Numbered from the stretch's first letter, positions 17,830 to 27,322 are shown. The stretch: DNA of 64,000 nucleotides from Petrotoga sp. 9PWA.NaAc.5.4 (GCF_002895485.1 NZ_AZRK01000009.1:1-64000); one strand, 5' to 3'. Notes: generated from the letters alone by a model not told the origin. Made by a program: numbers and translations.

Positions 17830-17854
17830 GGAAGCAATAATTTTGTGTTATAAT
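17826..17854 (+). promoter_or_regulatory. Internal promoter candidate before the permease genes
   Basis: TTGAGG (17826-17831, overlapping the stop codon of the binding-protein gene), a 17-bp spacer and TATAAT (17849-17854). It would give separate transcription of the two permease genes. Confidence 0.5.
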
Positions 17855-17874
17855 CAATGAAGGATTATAAAATC

Positions 17875-17902
17875 GGCGGTAAACGGGTTCCCGTCTACCG
17901 CC
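17875..17902 (+). terminator. Strong intra-operon hairpin
   Basis: GGCGGTAAACGGG / CCCGTCTACCGCC with a 2-base loop and one mismatch. It lacks a T run, so it looks like an mRNA-stabilising or partial-termination hairpin between the binding-protein and permease genes, as in many sugar transporter operons. Confidence 0.7.
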
Positions 17903-17985
17903 ATTTATGTGTATTATTTTGGGTATATTAAAAACATTTTTAGTAGTTGAATTTTTTATAGACTATCTGAGCGGGGGTGTTCTAA

Positions 17986-18888
17986 TTGAAAGCTAAGGGA
18001 GAGTACAAAAGATCCGATATGTGGTTGGCATTTTGGTTGATAATTCCGACGCTCGTTGCAATAGGTATAACTGCGTTTTACCCGTTGGGTCAAACTATTT
18101 ACGATAGTTTCTTCAAATGGTCATTACGTCCTGGGTTTCAAAGAGAATTTGTGGGGTTACAAAATTATATTAATTTGTTTCAAGATCCGAGATTTTTACA
18201 AGCGTTATGGAATACTATTTATTTTACTTTTTTTTCTGTCTTGATAGAATTTTTGCTGGGTTTAGCTACAGCACTTGTATTAAATGCTGATTTCAAATTG
18301 AGAGGATTAGTTAGAGCCGCAGTTTTAATTCCATGGGCAATTCCTACTGCTGTGTCTTCACAGATGTGGAAATGGATGTACAACGATCAATATGGTGTAA
18401 TAAGTCTCATGCTTTATAATCTTGGAATATTAAGTGAAGGAACTCCCATTTTGGGAACACCGGGAATAGCGATGAGTGCGATTATAGCTGTAGATGTTTG
18501 GAAAACCACTCCTTTTGTAGCTCTTTTACTTCTTGCAGGACTTCAAATAATTCCAAATGAATTATATGAAGCAGCCAGAATAGATGGTGCAAGCATGTGG
18601 AAACAATTTACTTCTATTACTCTACCTGTTTTAAGGCCTACTATTGGTGTAACTCTTATATTTAGAACATTAGATGCTTTGAGAGTATTTGATGTTGTAT
18701 ATATAATGACTCAAGGGGCTGTAGGAACAGAAACTTTGGCTGTTTACAATAGATCTTTGCTTATGGATAACATTTTTTCCCCAAGAGGATTATTTGGATA
18801 TGGTTCAGCATTATCAGTAGTAATTTTCCTTATAATTGGTGTATTCACTGTAATCTATATGAGATCCTTAAATATTAAGTTAGATTAA
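17986..18888 (+). CDS. Sugar ABC transporter permease, MalF/UgpA type
   Basis: Integral membrane subunit with about six membrane segments in 300 aa. The ATPase-contact EAA loop is clear at about residues 195-218 (EAARIDGASMWKQF...TLPVLRP). It starts at TTG 17986 with GGGGGTG upstream. It pairs with the next permease, which starts 13 bp after its stop. Confidence 0.92.
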   Translation: MKAKGEYKRSDMWLAFWLIIPTLVAIGITAFYPLGQTIYDSFFKWSLRPGFQREFVGLQNYINLFQDPRFLQALWNTIYFTFFSVLIEFLLGLATALVLNADFKLRGLVRAAVLIPWAIPTAVSSQMWKWMYNDQYGVISLMLYNLGILSEGTPILGTPGIAMSAIIAVDVWKTTPFVALLLLAGLQIIPNELYEAARIDGASMWKQFTSITLPVLRPTIGVTLIFRTLDALRVFDVVYIMTQGAVGTETLAVYNRSLLMDNIFSPRGLFGYGSALSVVIFLIIGVFTVIYMRSLNIKLD

Positions 18889-18901
18889 GGGGTGGTTTTT
18901 T

Positions 18902-19753
18902 ATGAAATGGGGAATGAGAACAAAAAAGAATACACAAAAAACTTTTTTATATATAATCGTTATTCTAATGGTAATTTTTTATGTTTTTCCATTCTATTGG
19001 GCAATAAAAAGTTCTTTTACTTCTGATCAGTATCTCTTTACCAAAAATATTACTCTTTTACCTCAAGGGTTTACTTTTGAAAACTATGTTAAAGTTTTTA
19101 CAGAAAGACCCTTTGGTTTGAATATTTTAAATTCTGTTATCGTAGCTGGAGCAACGACAATATTTTCAATTATTGTAGGTTCCTTTGCTGCTTATGCGAT
19201 AGCGAGATTAAAGATACCGGGTAAAGCTGCTTTAATGATGCTTATACTGGCTGTTAGTATGTTCCCACAAGTTTCTATTTTGGGAGGACTTTTTCAATTA
19301 TTGAGAAGAATGGGTTTGATAAATACTTATCTGGGTTTGATAATTCCTTACATTGCTTTAAATTTGCCCTTAACAACATGGATTTTGCAAAATTTCTTTA
19401 GAGAACTTCCAAAAGAAATTGAGGAATCTGCATATATAGATGGTTGTTCTAAGTTTGAAACATTGTGGAGAATAGTTTTGCCTCTTTCTGCACCAGGTTT
19501 AGTTACAACTGGTCTTTTGACTTTTATTCAAGCATGGAATGAGTTCCTTTTTGCGTTAACTTTTATGCAAACTCCCGAAAAGTATACTGTTCCCGTAGCT
19601 ATAGCAATGTTTACAGGGAAGACTTTTTATGAAGTTCCATGGGGTCAGTTAATGGCTGCGTCAGTAATAGTAACAATGCCTTTGGTGATTTTAGTTTTGA
19701 TATTCCAAAATAGGATAGTTCAAGGTTTAACAGCTGGAAGCGTAAAAGGGTGA
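18902..19753 (+). CDS. Sugar ABC transporter permease, MalG/UgpE type
   Basis: The second membrane subunit of the transporter, 283 aa. It has a basic N-terminus, about six membrane segments and an EAA loop (EESAYIDGCSKFETLWRIVL) near residues 175-195. It is followed after 6 bp by a phosphohexomutase gene, so sugar uptake and sugar-phosphate handling share a transcript. Confidence 0.92.
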   Translation: MKWGMRTKKNTQKTFLYIIVILMVIFYVFPFYWAIKSSFTSDQYLFTKNITLLPQGFTFENYVKVFTERPFGLNILNSVIVAGATTIFSIIVGSFAAYAIARLKIPGKAALMMLILAVSMFPQVSILGGLFQLLRRMGLINTYLGLIIPYIALNLPLTTWILQNFFRELPKEIEESAYIDGCSKFETLWRIVLPLSAPGLVTTGLLTFIQAWNEFLFALTFMQTPEKYTVPVAIAMFTGKTFYEVPWGQLMAASVIVTMPLVILVLIFQNRIVQGLTAGSVKG

Positions 19754-19759
19754 TATAGG

Positions 19760-21082
19760 GTGAAAAAATTATTTGGTACTGATGGAATTAGAGACATTGT
19801 AAACGAAAATTTGACTGTAGATTTGGCGATGAGATTGGGTAATGCAGTGGGTAGTTTCTTTAAGCCAAAATATACGAAACTATATTTGGCAAGAGATACG
19901 CGAAATTCCGGAAAATTATTAGAAATGGCGGTAGCTGTTGGTGCGGCAGCAGCTGGTATAGAAGTAGAATCTTGTGGTATATTTACAACACCTGCTTTGG
20001 CTTATGTTACTCATAAAGAAAAAGCATTAGGAATCGTTATTTCTGCTTCACATAATCCCCCTATTTATAATGGATTGAAGGTTTTTTGTGAAGGGTACAA
20101 GGTTTCTGATGAAACAGAAGAAAAACTGGAAGATATCATTTTAAAAGGTCTTATGGATTATTGTAATTATAGAGAAATAGGTAAGTATCTTGAAGATTCT
20201 GCTAAACAAGAATATATAGACTATGTAATTTCATTATACAAAGATAAGTTAGATGAAACTAATCTTAAAATAGCAATTGATGTTGCACATGGAGCTGCTG
20301 GAGCTATAATCGATAGTATATTTGGAGCTCTTTCGTTAAATTACCATGTGTATAACAATGAACCTAATGGGTTTAATATTAATGATAATTGTGGATCAAC
20401 TTCTCCAGATTTTTTATCCAAAAAGGTAAAAGAAAAAGGATATGATTTGGGAATTTTATTTGATGGAGACGCTGATAGATGCCTTTTCATTGATAGGTAT
20501 GGCAACGTAGTAGATGGTGATCATTTAATGGCTATAAATGCTTTGAAATTAAGAAAACAAGGCAGATTAAAGAAAAATCTAATAGTAACAACTGTTATGA
20601 GTAATCTTGGTTTAGAAGAGTATTTAAACAAGAATGGAATAATTCTTTTAAGAACAGATGTTGGAGACAAATATGTTTTAGAAAGATTACTAAAAGAAGA
20701 GGCAATCTTAGGTGGAGAACAATCAGGTCATGTTATTTTTCTTGATAGGTCTACAACAGGAGATGGTATAATTACAGCTTTAGAAACTCTTGAAACTATA
20801 AAGTTTTTTTCAAAATCTTTAGAAGAGTTAACATCAGTAGTTCCTAAATATCCACAATATTTAAAAAACATAACTGTGAAGGATAAGTTTAAAGTTATAA
20901 ACGATAAAAGGTTAGAAGGTTTAAAAAAGAAATATGAAGGAATAGAGAATTTCAGAATTGTGGTTAGGACGTCAGGTACGGAGCACAAGGTAAGAATAAT
21001 GAGTGAGGGAATTAGTAAAGAGTTGGTTGATGAATGCATAACTGAGTTTAGTAACCTCATTGAAAATATTGATAATGAGTGA
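19760..21082 (+). CDS. glmM: Phosphoglucosamine mutase / phosphomannomutase-type enzyme
   Basis: A 440-aa alpha-D-phosphohexomutase. The N-terminal MKKLFGTDGIRDIVN pattern is the one seen in GlmM. The active-site Ser97 lies in ISASHNPPIYNG, the metal site is DGDADR (235-240), GEQSGH is the sugar loop, and RTSGTEHKVRIM binds phosphate. GlmM would make glucosamine 1-phosphate for cell-wall precursors. The position in a sugar transporter operon leaves room for a glucose/mannose role. The start is GTG at 19760 after AGGG. Confidence 0.85.
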   Translation: MKKLFGTDGIRDIVNENLTVDLAMRLGNAVGSFFKPKYTKLYLARDTRNSGKLLEMAVAVGAAAAGIEVESCGIFTTPALAYVTHKEKALGIVISASHNPPIYNGLKVFCEGYKVSDETEEKLEDIILKGLMDYCNYREIGKYLEDSAKQEYIDYVISLYKDKLDETNLKIAIDVAHGAAGAIIDSIFGALSLNYHVYNNEPNGFNINDNCGSTSPDFLSKKVKEKGYDLGILFDGDADRCLFIDRYGNVVDGDHLMAINALKLRKQGRLKKNLIVTTVMSNLGLEEYLNKNGIILLRTDVGDKYVLERLLKEEAILGGEQSGHVIFLDRSTTGDGIITALETLETIKFFSKSLEELTSVVPKYPQYLKNITVKDKFKVINDKRLEGLKKKYEGIENFRIVVRTSGTEHKVRIMSEGISKELVDECITEFSNLIENIDNE

Positions 21083-21100
21083 GTAAGATTTTTATAAAAT

Positions 21101-21130
21101 AAAAAAGAGGGCTTATTACCCTCTTTTTTA
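21101..21130. terminator. Bidirectional terminator after the transporter/glmM operon
   Basis: AAAAAAGAGGG / CCCTCTTTTTT with a 7-base loop. It has flanking A and T runs, so it can work in both directions between glmM and the convergent htrA-type gene. Confidence 0.9.
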
Positions 21131-21199
21131 TTTTTAAAAATTATAAACATATATTTCAAAAAAATTTCAAGTGTTACTTTTTCAAATACATTATTCTAA

Positions 21200-21320
21200 T
21201 ATTAATTAACTAATTTTTCTTTTAAGATATTTAGTATCTTGCAACCAACAAAGAGACGGGCTTCTCCCTAGACTCACTTTAAATTCAAAAAACTATTTAT
21301 CGGTTAATTTTCTAATTGCA
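21200..21320 (-). repeat. Leader-repeat relic in a convergent gap
   Basis: A worn minus-oriented copy with 'gggcttctccctagactcactttaaattcaaaa' landmarks (about 21258-21290). It shares an extension ('aattttctaattgc.taatc', about 21307-21326) with the copy upstream of rho. It is the one copy not placed upstream of a gene. It lies within the 339-bp gap 21083-21421, which otherwise holds only the terminator at 21101. Confidence 0.5.
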
Positions 21321-21421
21321 TAATCATACTTTACTGTTTCATCCAAAATTTTAATTTTATTTTGTTGAGGACGCTCGATTTTTTAGAGTGGTTTTACTAT
21401 CAGTCTGGTACCTAAATATTA

Positions 21422-22786
21422 TTATCTATAAAAAAACTGTATTACATATCTTACATTATTTCTATAAACTATTAGAGCAACATAACTGTTTTTTTCAACT
21501 GATGATACAACTTTTTCCCAGTCATTTACGTTGTTGATCTTATGATAGACTCCATTCACTGCGACTTCAGTTATTACGTCTCCTACTCTTAAACCCAGTA
21601 CATATGTATTATCTCGGATTTCCTCTACTATTACTCCATTGATATTACTTCTAATATTGTAATTTTTTCTATCTTCAGCAGTAATATCTCTAACTAATAT
21701 TCCAAAGTAGGCTGTTTCTGTTTCGGTTGTTGTTTTGCTTCCTAAGGTAACTTCAAGAGTTATTCTTTCTCCAAACCTATCAAGAACAACTTTTACTTTA
21801 CTACCAGCAGGATATGTCTTTATTAAAGAAGAAAGATCATTAGCACTTTCAATCTTTTCGCCGTTCATTTCGATTATAACGTCGCCTGCTTTTATACCCG
21901 CCTTTTCTGCAGCACTTCCAGGTTCTACGTCGGTAACATACGCTCCTTTATCAACTTTTAAACCCAAAGCTTTTTTTAAATCTTCATTTACAGTTGAAAT
22001 ATGGACTCCTAAATAGGCCCCTTCAAAATACCCTTTTTCCATGACAGAGTTTGCAAATCTTTTTGCAACGTTTACAGGAATTGCAAATCCGATATTAACA
22101 CTTCCTAATTGAGGATCAACAGCTATAGCGGTATTTATACCGATTACTTCTCCATGAATATTTAAAAGAGGGCCACCACTATTTCCGGGATTAATTGTTG
22201 CGTCAGTCTGAATTAATCCCACATAGTTACCATTCCCAGTAGGTTTTTGTATGCTCCTATTTGTTGCACTTACAACTCCTACTGTTACGGTATTTTGCAA
22301 TCCTAATGGACTGCCAATTGCGATTGCCCATTCTCCAATTTTTACTTGATTTGAATCACCTAATGCAAGAGTTGGCAATTTTTCATCACTGTTAATTTTT
22401 ATTATTGCTAAATCAAGATCAGGATCTCCGCCTATTATTTCTGCTTCATACTTATTTCCGTTTAATAGGGTAACTGTTATTTCTTTGGCGTTTTCTATAA
22501 CATGGTAATTAGTTAATATATAACCTTCTTCATCAAAAATAAAGCCAGAACCTACTCCTTTTGTTTGATATTCAGGAATCGTTTGTCCAAAAAATCTTTT
22601 AAAAAAATCTCTTATATATGGATCTATAGGAATAGAAGATGTCCTTGTTGTTACAATGTTAACCACTGCGGGAGCAGCTAATTCAACTACGTTTACAATA
22701 GGATTTTCATAACCTTCATTTACGATGGGAAATGAAGTAAGTGAAACTAATAATGCCACGGTCACAAGAATAATAGATTTTTTCAT
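21422..22786 (-). CDS. HtrA/DegP-family periplasmic serine protease (Do-like)
   Basis: Envelope quality-control protease and chaperone. The 454-aa protein has a signal peptide (1 to about 19), a trypsin-like domain with catalytic triad H95 (TNYHVIENA), D125 (DPDLDLAI) and S203 (NPGNSGGP), and two C-terminal PDZ domains (about 255-345 and 360-450). The first PDZ carries 'GAYLGVHIS' and 'GSAAEKAGIKAGDVI'. It is transcribed alone and separated from its neighbours by gaps of 339 and 76 bp. Confidence 0.95.
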   Translation of the reverse strand: MKKSIILVTVALLVSLTSFPIVNEGYENPIVNVVELAAPAVVNIVTTRTSSIPIDPYIRDFFKRFFGQTIPEYQTKGVGSGFIFDEEGYILTNYHVIENAKEITVTLLNGNKYEAEIIGGDPDLDLAIIKINSDEKLPTLALGDSNQVKIGEWAIAIGSPLGLQNTVTVGVVSATNRSIQKPTGNGNYVGLIQTDATINPGNSGGPLLNIHGEVIGINTAIAVDPQLGSVNIGFAIPVNVAKRFANSVMEKGYFEGAYLGVHISTVNEDLKKALGLKVDKGAYVTDVEPGSAAEKAGIKAGDVIIEMNGEKIESANDLSSLIKTYPAGSKVKVVLDRFGERITLEVTLGSKTTTETETAYFGILVRDITAEDRKNYNIRSNINGVIVEEIRDNTYVLGLRVGDVITEVAVNGVYHKINNVNDWEKVVSSVEKNSYVALIVYRNNVRYVIQFFYR

Positions 22787-22862
22787 ATAAACACCTCCAA
22801 ATTTTATTTTTATTAATTAAATTATATATCTACTTCTTAAAGATATCTTAAAAACTTTTATT

Positions 22863-23462
22863 TCACAATAATTTCTTTCTACTACCTGGTTTTACTATTT
22901 CATGTCCCATTTCACATAAGGGGCAATTTTCTGGAGGATAAACGTTAGCTTGAACTTTTAATAAAGAAATAATTTTTTTATCAAGTAAATCTTCCTTTTG
23001 GGATCTGTTTACTATACAACCTATACCTGTAATTTCACCACCAAGTTTTTTAACAACATTCGCTACTTCTAAAGTAGATTTTCCTGTAGTAATAACGTCC
23101 TCTACAATTAATATGTTCTTACCTTTTTCTATATTTTGTTCTCTTCTCAACATCATTTCGCCATTTTCATTCCTTTCAGTAAATAGAAAAACAGCATTTA
23201 GTGATTTTGCCACTTCGTATCCTATTATTATTCCTCCCATGGCAGGAGAAACAACATAATCAATTTTTGAATTAACTTGAGAGGATATCAGTTTTCCAAA
23301 AAGTTCGGCATATTTTGGGTATTTCAATACTTTAGCACATTGAATATAAGTGTCGGAATGTAATCCAGAGGATAATAAAAAGTGTCCTTTTAAATAGGCT
23401 CCAGTTTCTTCTAAAATTCCATAAATATCTTTTTCTTTGTATTGCTGTGTTTTTTCTTGCAT
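22863..23462 (-). CDS. pyrE: Orotate phosphoribosyltransferase
   Basis: Makes orotidine 5'-phosphate from orotate and PRPP in pyrimidine synthesis. The 199-aa protein has the PRPP-binding motif ILIVEDVITTGKST and 'DYVVSPAMGGIIIGYE'. The C-terminal Cys pair 'ENCPLCEMG' is typical of the thermophile/archaeal-like OPRT subgroup. I start at ATG 23462, 8 bp after GGAGG, rather than 23477. A right-end relic of the leader repeat lies about 30 bp upstream. The next pathway enzyme, pyrF, is at 59.9 kb, so the genes are dispersed. Confidence 0.93.
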   Translation of the reverse strand: MQEKTQQYKEKDIYGILEETGAYLKGHFLLSSGLHSDTYIQCAKVLKYPKYAELFGKLISSQVNSKIDYVVSPAMGGIIIGYEVAKSLNAVFLFTERNENGEMMLRREQNIEKGKNILIVEDVITTGKSTLEVANVVKKLGGEITGIGCIVNRSQKEDLLDKKIISLLKVQANVYPPENCPLCEMGHEIVKPGSRKKLL

Positions 23463-23491
23463 TCTATAAACCTCCAAAAATTTTATTATTT

Positions 23492-23512
23492 TACTGTTTT
23501 TAGAAATTCTAA
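23492..23512 (-). repeat. Right-end relic of the leader repeat upstream of pyrE
   Basis: Only the right-end sequence remains (TTTTTAGAAATTCTAAAATCC in plus orientation differs by a few bases from the family end). It is placed and oriented like the full copies. Confidence 0.4.
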
Positions 23513-23570
23513 AATCCGATTAAACAATTGATTTGGTATTTGGATTGAAGTAGAAGAAAAAGGTTCTGCT

Positions 23571-24308
23571 TTATTTTAAAAATTCAAAGATTTTGTTTAA
23601 GAATTTTTCTTTGTTATATATACATTCGAAAAGTTCATGTTTGCCTTTTGAAAAAGAGAAAACTTCAAAATTAGCGTTTTTAATTTTTTCATATTCATAT
23701 GGGTTTACTACTTTATCTTCTTCTCCGTATAGCAAAATGGTTGGAACATTTATACTATCTATTTCTCTTAGCGCAATTTCAGCTTCTTCAAACATTTGAA
23801 GTGCTGTTTGAACAGTAATTTTATCGTGTACCAAAGGATCTTCAATGTATTCTTGACAGGATTTTTGATTAGTTGATAAATCATATGGATTTATTCGATT
23901 TGAGACCACTAATTTTGGAAAGATAGAAAGAATATTTAGAAGTATTTTCATTTGGCTTATATTTCCAAGCGCAGGTGAAGAGAGAATAAGTTTTTTAGGT
24001 TTTTTTTCGGTGATTTCAACAAATCTGGTAGCTATTAATCCTCCTAAGGAATGTCCCAATAGAATATAGTCATTCGAAATATATTCTTCTAAAAAAGCAT
24101 ACACTTCATAGAAATTTTCTATATCACCTTTTGAGCCGAAAGAATAACCATGACCTGGTAAATCAAAAGTATAAACATCATATCCTTTGTTATTAAGAAG
24201 GTTTATAAAAGTTTTATATCTTCCAGAGTATTCTCCTAAACCATGGATTAAAAAAATCTTTTTACCATTTCTTTTCTTTGAAAGAAAATAACGGTTGTAT
24301 ATATTCAT
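23571..24308 (-). CDS. Alpha/beta hydrolase, monoacylglycerol-lipase-like
   Basis: A serine hydrolase of 245 aa, probably a lysophospholipase or esterase. The oxyanion segment FLIHGLGEYSGRY, the nucleophile elbow GHSLGG, the Asp in LYGEEDKVVNP and the His in GKHELFE form a full catalytic set. I prefer ATG 24308; a GTG at 24323 would sit directly on the upstream AGGAA and almost abut the rho stop. It is co-directional with rho, immediately downstream of it. Confidence 0.85.
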   Translation of the reverse strand: MNIYNRYFLSKKRNGKKIFLIHGLGEYSGRYKTFINLLNNKGYDVYTFDLPGHGYSFGSKGDIENFYEVYAFLEEYISNDYILLGHSLGGLIATRFVEITEKKPKKLILSSPALGNISQMKILLNILSIFPKLVVSNRINPYDLSTNQKSCQEYIEDPLVHDKITVQTALQMFEEAEIALREIDSINVPTILLYGEEDKVVNPYEYEKIKNANFEVFSFSKGKHELFECIYNKEKFLNKIFEFLK

Positions 24309-24326
24309 AAATAAAATTATCACTTC

Positions 24327-25652
24327 CTACAATGTTTTTTGATTTTCAATAGCTGCCATTATATCGTCATTTGTTTTATATTTTTTTAGTAAAGTAAGTA
24401 TAAATTCCAATGCTTCTTTAGGAGACATATCGTTAATGAATTTTCTTAAAATAATAATATTTTTTAATTCATCTTCATCAAATAAAAGCTCTTCTTTCCT
24501 GGTGCCAGAAAGTTTTAAATTTATTGCTGGAAATAACCTTTCATTTGCCATCTCTCTAGAAAGTATTAGTTCCATGTTTCCTGTTCCTTTAAATTCTTCA
24601 AAAATTACTTCATCCATTTTAGATCCAGTTTCTACTAGAGCAGTGGCTATCATAGTGAGACTTCCACCTTCTCTAACCTTTCTTGCAGCTCCAAAGAATT
24701 TTTTGGGGAAAATGATTGCAGCAGGGTCTAGTCCACCGCTTAGTAATTTACCGCTTGAAGGAACATATAGATTATATTCTCTTGCAAACCTAGTAAGGCT
24801 ATCAATCAAAACTACAACATCATGACCAAACTCTACTAATCTTTTAAAATGGTCCAAAGCCATTTCGGTTATCTTTATTTGACTTTGAGGATCCATATCA
24901 AAAGGAGCAGCTATAACATTTGCATCAACAGTATCTCTTATATCAGTAACTTCTTCAGGCCTTTCGTCTATTAAAAGAATGTATCTCTTTGTTTCAGGAA
25001 AATTTTCTGCGATTGAGTTTGCAATATCTTTAAGCAAAGTAGTTTTTCCTGCTTTTGGTGGCGCAACAATTAAGCCTCGTTGACCAAAACCGATGGGAGA
25101 AAACAAATCTATTATTCGAGAACTGAAAGGGCTATTTTTATGTTCTAACTGCATTCTTTTTTTAGGATACTCGGGAGTAAGGTTTTCAAAAGAAACCCTA
25201 TCTTTTGCATTTTCTGGTGGCAAAGCGTTTATAGCCTCTATTCGGAGTAAGGCAAAAAAACGTTCTCCTTCTTTTGGTGGTCTAACTTGTCCGGCAACAA
25301 TATCACCTGTAAAAAGGTTAAATTTCCTAATTTGAGATTGTGATACATAAACATCATCGCTTCCAGGTAATAAAGAATTATCAATACTTCTTAAAAACCC
25401 GTATCCATCTTGCATAATTTCTAAAATGCCTTCATAAAAGAAATATCCTATTGATTCAGTTTGTTTTCTTAATATCGCAAACTTTAACTCATTTTTTGAC
25501 ATTCGAGAGTAATTAGGAATTTCGAATTTTCTTGCTATGTCATATAATTCTTTTCTAGTCATTTCATTTAATTTGGCCATGTCTATTTCGACAGCTTGAA
25601 TGTTATCTTTTGATTGTTTTTTTGTAATTAAAGTATCAGGATTTTCCTCCAT
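24327..25652 (-). CDS. rho: Transcription termination factor Rho
   Basis: Hexameric RNA-dependent ATPase that ends transcription. The 441-aa protein has an N-terminal Rho helical domain (about 25-65), the RNA-binding cold-shock-like domain (about 70-150, 'YFFYEGILEIMQDGYGFLR'), Walker A APPKAGKT (197-204) and Walker B 'VVVLIDSLTRFARE'. AGGGAGG precedes the ATG. A leader repeat in the same direction ends about 33 bp upstream. Confidence 0.97.
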   Translation of the reverse strand: MEENPDTLITKKQSKDNIQAVEIDMAKLNEMTRKELYDIARKFEIPNYSRMSKNELKFAILRKQTESIGYFFYEGILEIMQDGYGFLRSIDNSLLPGSDDVYVSQSQIRKFNLFTGDIVAGQVRPPKEGERFFALLRIEAINALPPENAKDRVSFENLTPEYPKKRMQLEHKNSPFSSRIIDLFSPIGFGQRGLIVAPPKAGKTTLLKDIANSIAENFPETKRYILLIDERPEEVTDIRDTVDANVIAAPFDMDPQSQIKITEMALDHFKRLVEFGHDVVVLIDSLTRFAREYNLYVPSSGKLLSGGLDPAAIIFPKKFFGAARKVREGGSLTMIATALVETGSKMDEVIFEEFKGTGNMELILSREMANERLFPAINLKLSGTRKEELLFDEDELKNIIILRKFINDMSPKEALEFILTLLKKYKTNDDIMAAIENQKTL

Positions 25653-25684
25653 TTTATTGCCTCCCTATAATTTTTTTATTATTA

Positions 25685-25845
25685 TCTTTAAAAATTATAA
25701 AATACCTCCACAATTCTAATTTTGACCAATTTCTATTTTTTTTAACTTCGTTAGTAACTTTACTGAAAACTGGGAGAGGACTCTGTCCTGGACCTACTAT
25801 ACATTCATAAACTTATTTTATTGGCAAATTTTCTAATTGCGTAAT
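25685..25845 (-). repeat. Leader repeat upstream of rho
   Basis: Minus-oriented copy. Segment 25699-25728 (ataaaatacctccacaattc...) is the reverse complement of the copy at 601-630 with one difference. It is followed by 'aacttcgttagtaac', 'gggagaggactctgtcctggacc' and 'attcataaac'. The terminal repeats are worn. Confidence 0.7.
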
Positions 25846-26374
25846 CGGGTCTAACTGCTTTATACATATAAAATTTTCAAATTTATTGGAGAACTCATGT
25901 AATAAGCCTGCCTTTTCTATCGATTCGCTGCTTTGCAGCAAGAAAAGCACCACATCCTTTCTTGGTCTTGAGCGGATTCACCACTCTAAAAGAGGAATAA
26001 GGATCTATTCCAAACTCACTATAAATTAAAATTTTAATTTCTAAAATCACTATTTGAAATTATCTGACGATGATTTTTTGAGTTTTTTGATATCTACGTT
26101 AATGTTAAAAGGAAGGGTTCTGCTGTGAAGCTGCTATAAATTCAAATACTTATTTATAAAGTTCCTAAAGTTGGAGATTTTATATAAAAATCTTCTAAAA
26201 ATAATTTCACTATAAGTGAAGTTTTTATAACCAAAAAATCAAATAAAAATTTTAGAATATTATATTTACTAAAAAGCTGAAATAAAATGAAGTAATTTCA
26301 TGTAGCAAAATAAAAGAAAGAAAATATCTGTTAGAATAAAAACTCTATCCAATTTTCCTTAATAATAACGTGTG
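25846..26374. other. Non-coding region with further repeat relics
   Basis: There is no credible gene. A GCTGC-TTT-GCAGC hairpin (25927-25939) sits where the leader repeat has its second palindrome. Two fragments ('aaattaaaattttaatttctaaaat' around 26024-26048 and 'gctataaattcaaatacttattt' around 26130-26152) look like decayed repeat pieces, suggesting two extra worn tandem copies. The rest is AT-rich with no recognisable signal. Confidence 0.45.
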
Positions 26375-27322
26375 TTATTGCAATAAAATATTATTTACTT
26401 CTTTATTAGAAACAACACTTTTTTCATCATTAGTATTTTGAATATCTACTACAATTTCTCCATTAAAATTTTCATCTAAAGCATATTTTAAAGATAGAAG
26501 ACCTATATTCAACTGTTCTTCATCAGGTTCTTTAGTGGTTATTTTTTGAAGTGTTAATCCAGGATAAGCAAGGATTTTACCTATTTTTGTATCTATAATT
26601 TTTGCCGTAAATCTTTGAAATTCATAAGCCACACCTGCAACAATTGGAAGCAGAACAATTCTTGAGATAATCTTTTCCCATGTGGAATTCCAACCAAAAC
26701 CACCTGAAATTGCAAATACTATTATAGAAGCGAAAACTGTAATTATCAAAAAGCTTGTTCCACATCTTGGATGAAGTGTAGTATATTTTTTAGCATAAGC
26801 TGTTTCTAACGGTTCATTATTTTCATAAGTATGAACACTTTTGTGTTCTGCTCCATGATATTGAAATACTCTTTTTATATCTTTCATAAAAGAGATAGCC
26901 CATATATAAGCTATAACAAGAGCCGCTCTAATTAATCCTTCTATAAAGGCAAACAAAAATTCAGACTGAATTTTAAATGGTTTTGTTATTAAAACGGGAA
27001 GTACTCCAAATCCTAAAGTAGCGATTACTATTGCAAATAGTATAGCTATAACCATGTCTTTTGTTGTTAGATCTTCATCTTCTTCTCCAGAGATATTTGC
27101 TGAATAAGATAAAGCATTCATTCCAATTATCATTGAATGTAATAGAACAAAAAATCCTCTTATTATAGGTATCTTCTCTATAATACCCCATGAATTATCT
27201 TTAATAGTTTTTATAGATATCTTTCCATCTTTTCTTTTTACTGCTACTACAGTATTTATACCTTTCATCATTACTCCTTCTATTACTGCCTGTCCTCCAA
27301 CTGTTTTTGGTTTAACTTTCAT
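26375..27322 (-). CDS. DUF1385 family membrane protein
   Basis: Conserved integral membrane protein of unknown function, 315 aa. It starts with the family hallmark 'VGGQAVIEGVMMKG' (near 8-21) and carries 'YHGAEHKSVHTYE' and 'HPRCGTSFL' in the middle; this His/Cys-rich loop may bind metal. Several membrane segments lie between about 50 and 230. It overlaps the preceding 82-aa gene by 11 bp. The soluble C-terminal tail (about 240-315) is acidic. Confidence 0.9.
   Translation of the reverse strand: MKVKPKTVGGQAVIEGVMMKGINTVVAVKRKDGKISIKTIKDNSWGIIEKIPIIRGFFVLLHSMIIGMNALSYSANISGEEDEDLTTKDMVIAILFAIVIATLGFGVLPVLITKPFKIQSEFLFAFIEGLIRAALVIAYIWAISFMKDIKRVFQYHGAEHKSVHTYENNEPLETAYAKKYTTLHPRCGTSFLIITVFASIIVFAISGGFGWNSTWEKIISRIVLLPIVAGVAYEFQRFTAKIIDTKIGKILAYPGLTLQKITTKEPDEEQLNIGLLSLKYALDENFNGEIVVDIQNTNDEKSVVSNKEVNNILLQ

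Noticed and set aside
26359-26376. AATAAC-GTGT-GTTATT hairpin as terminator of the DUF1385 gene
   Set aside because: The stem is short and AT-rich, includes the stop codon and is not followed by a T run.
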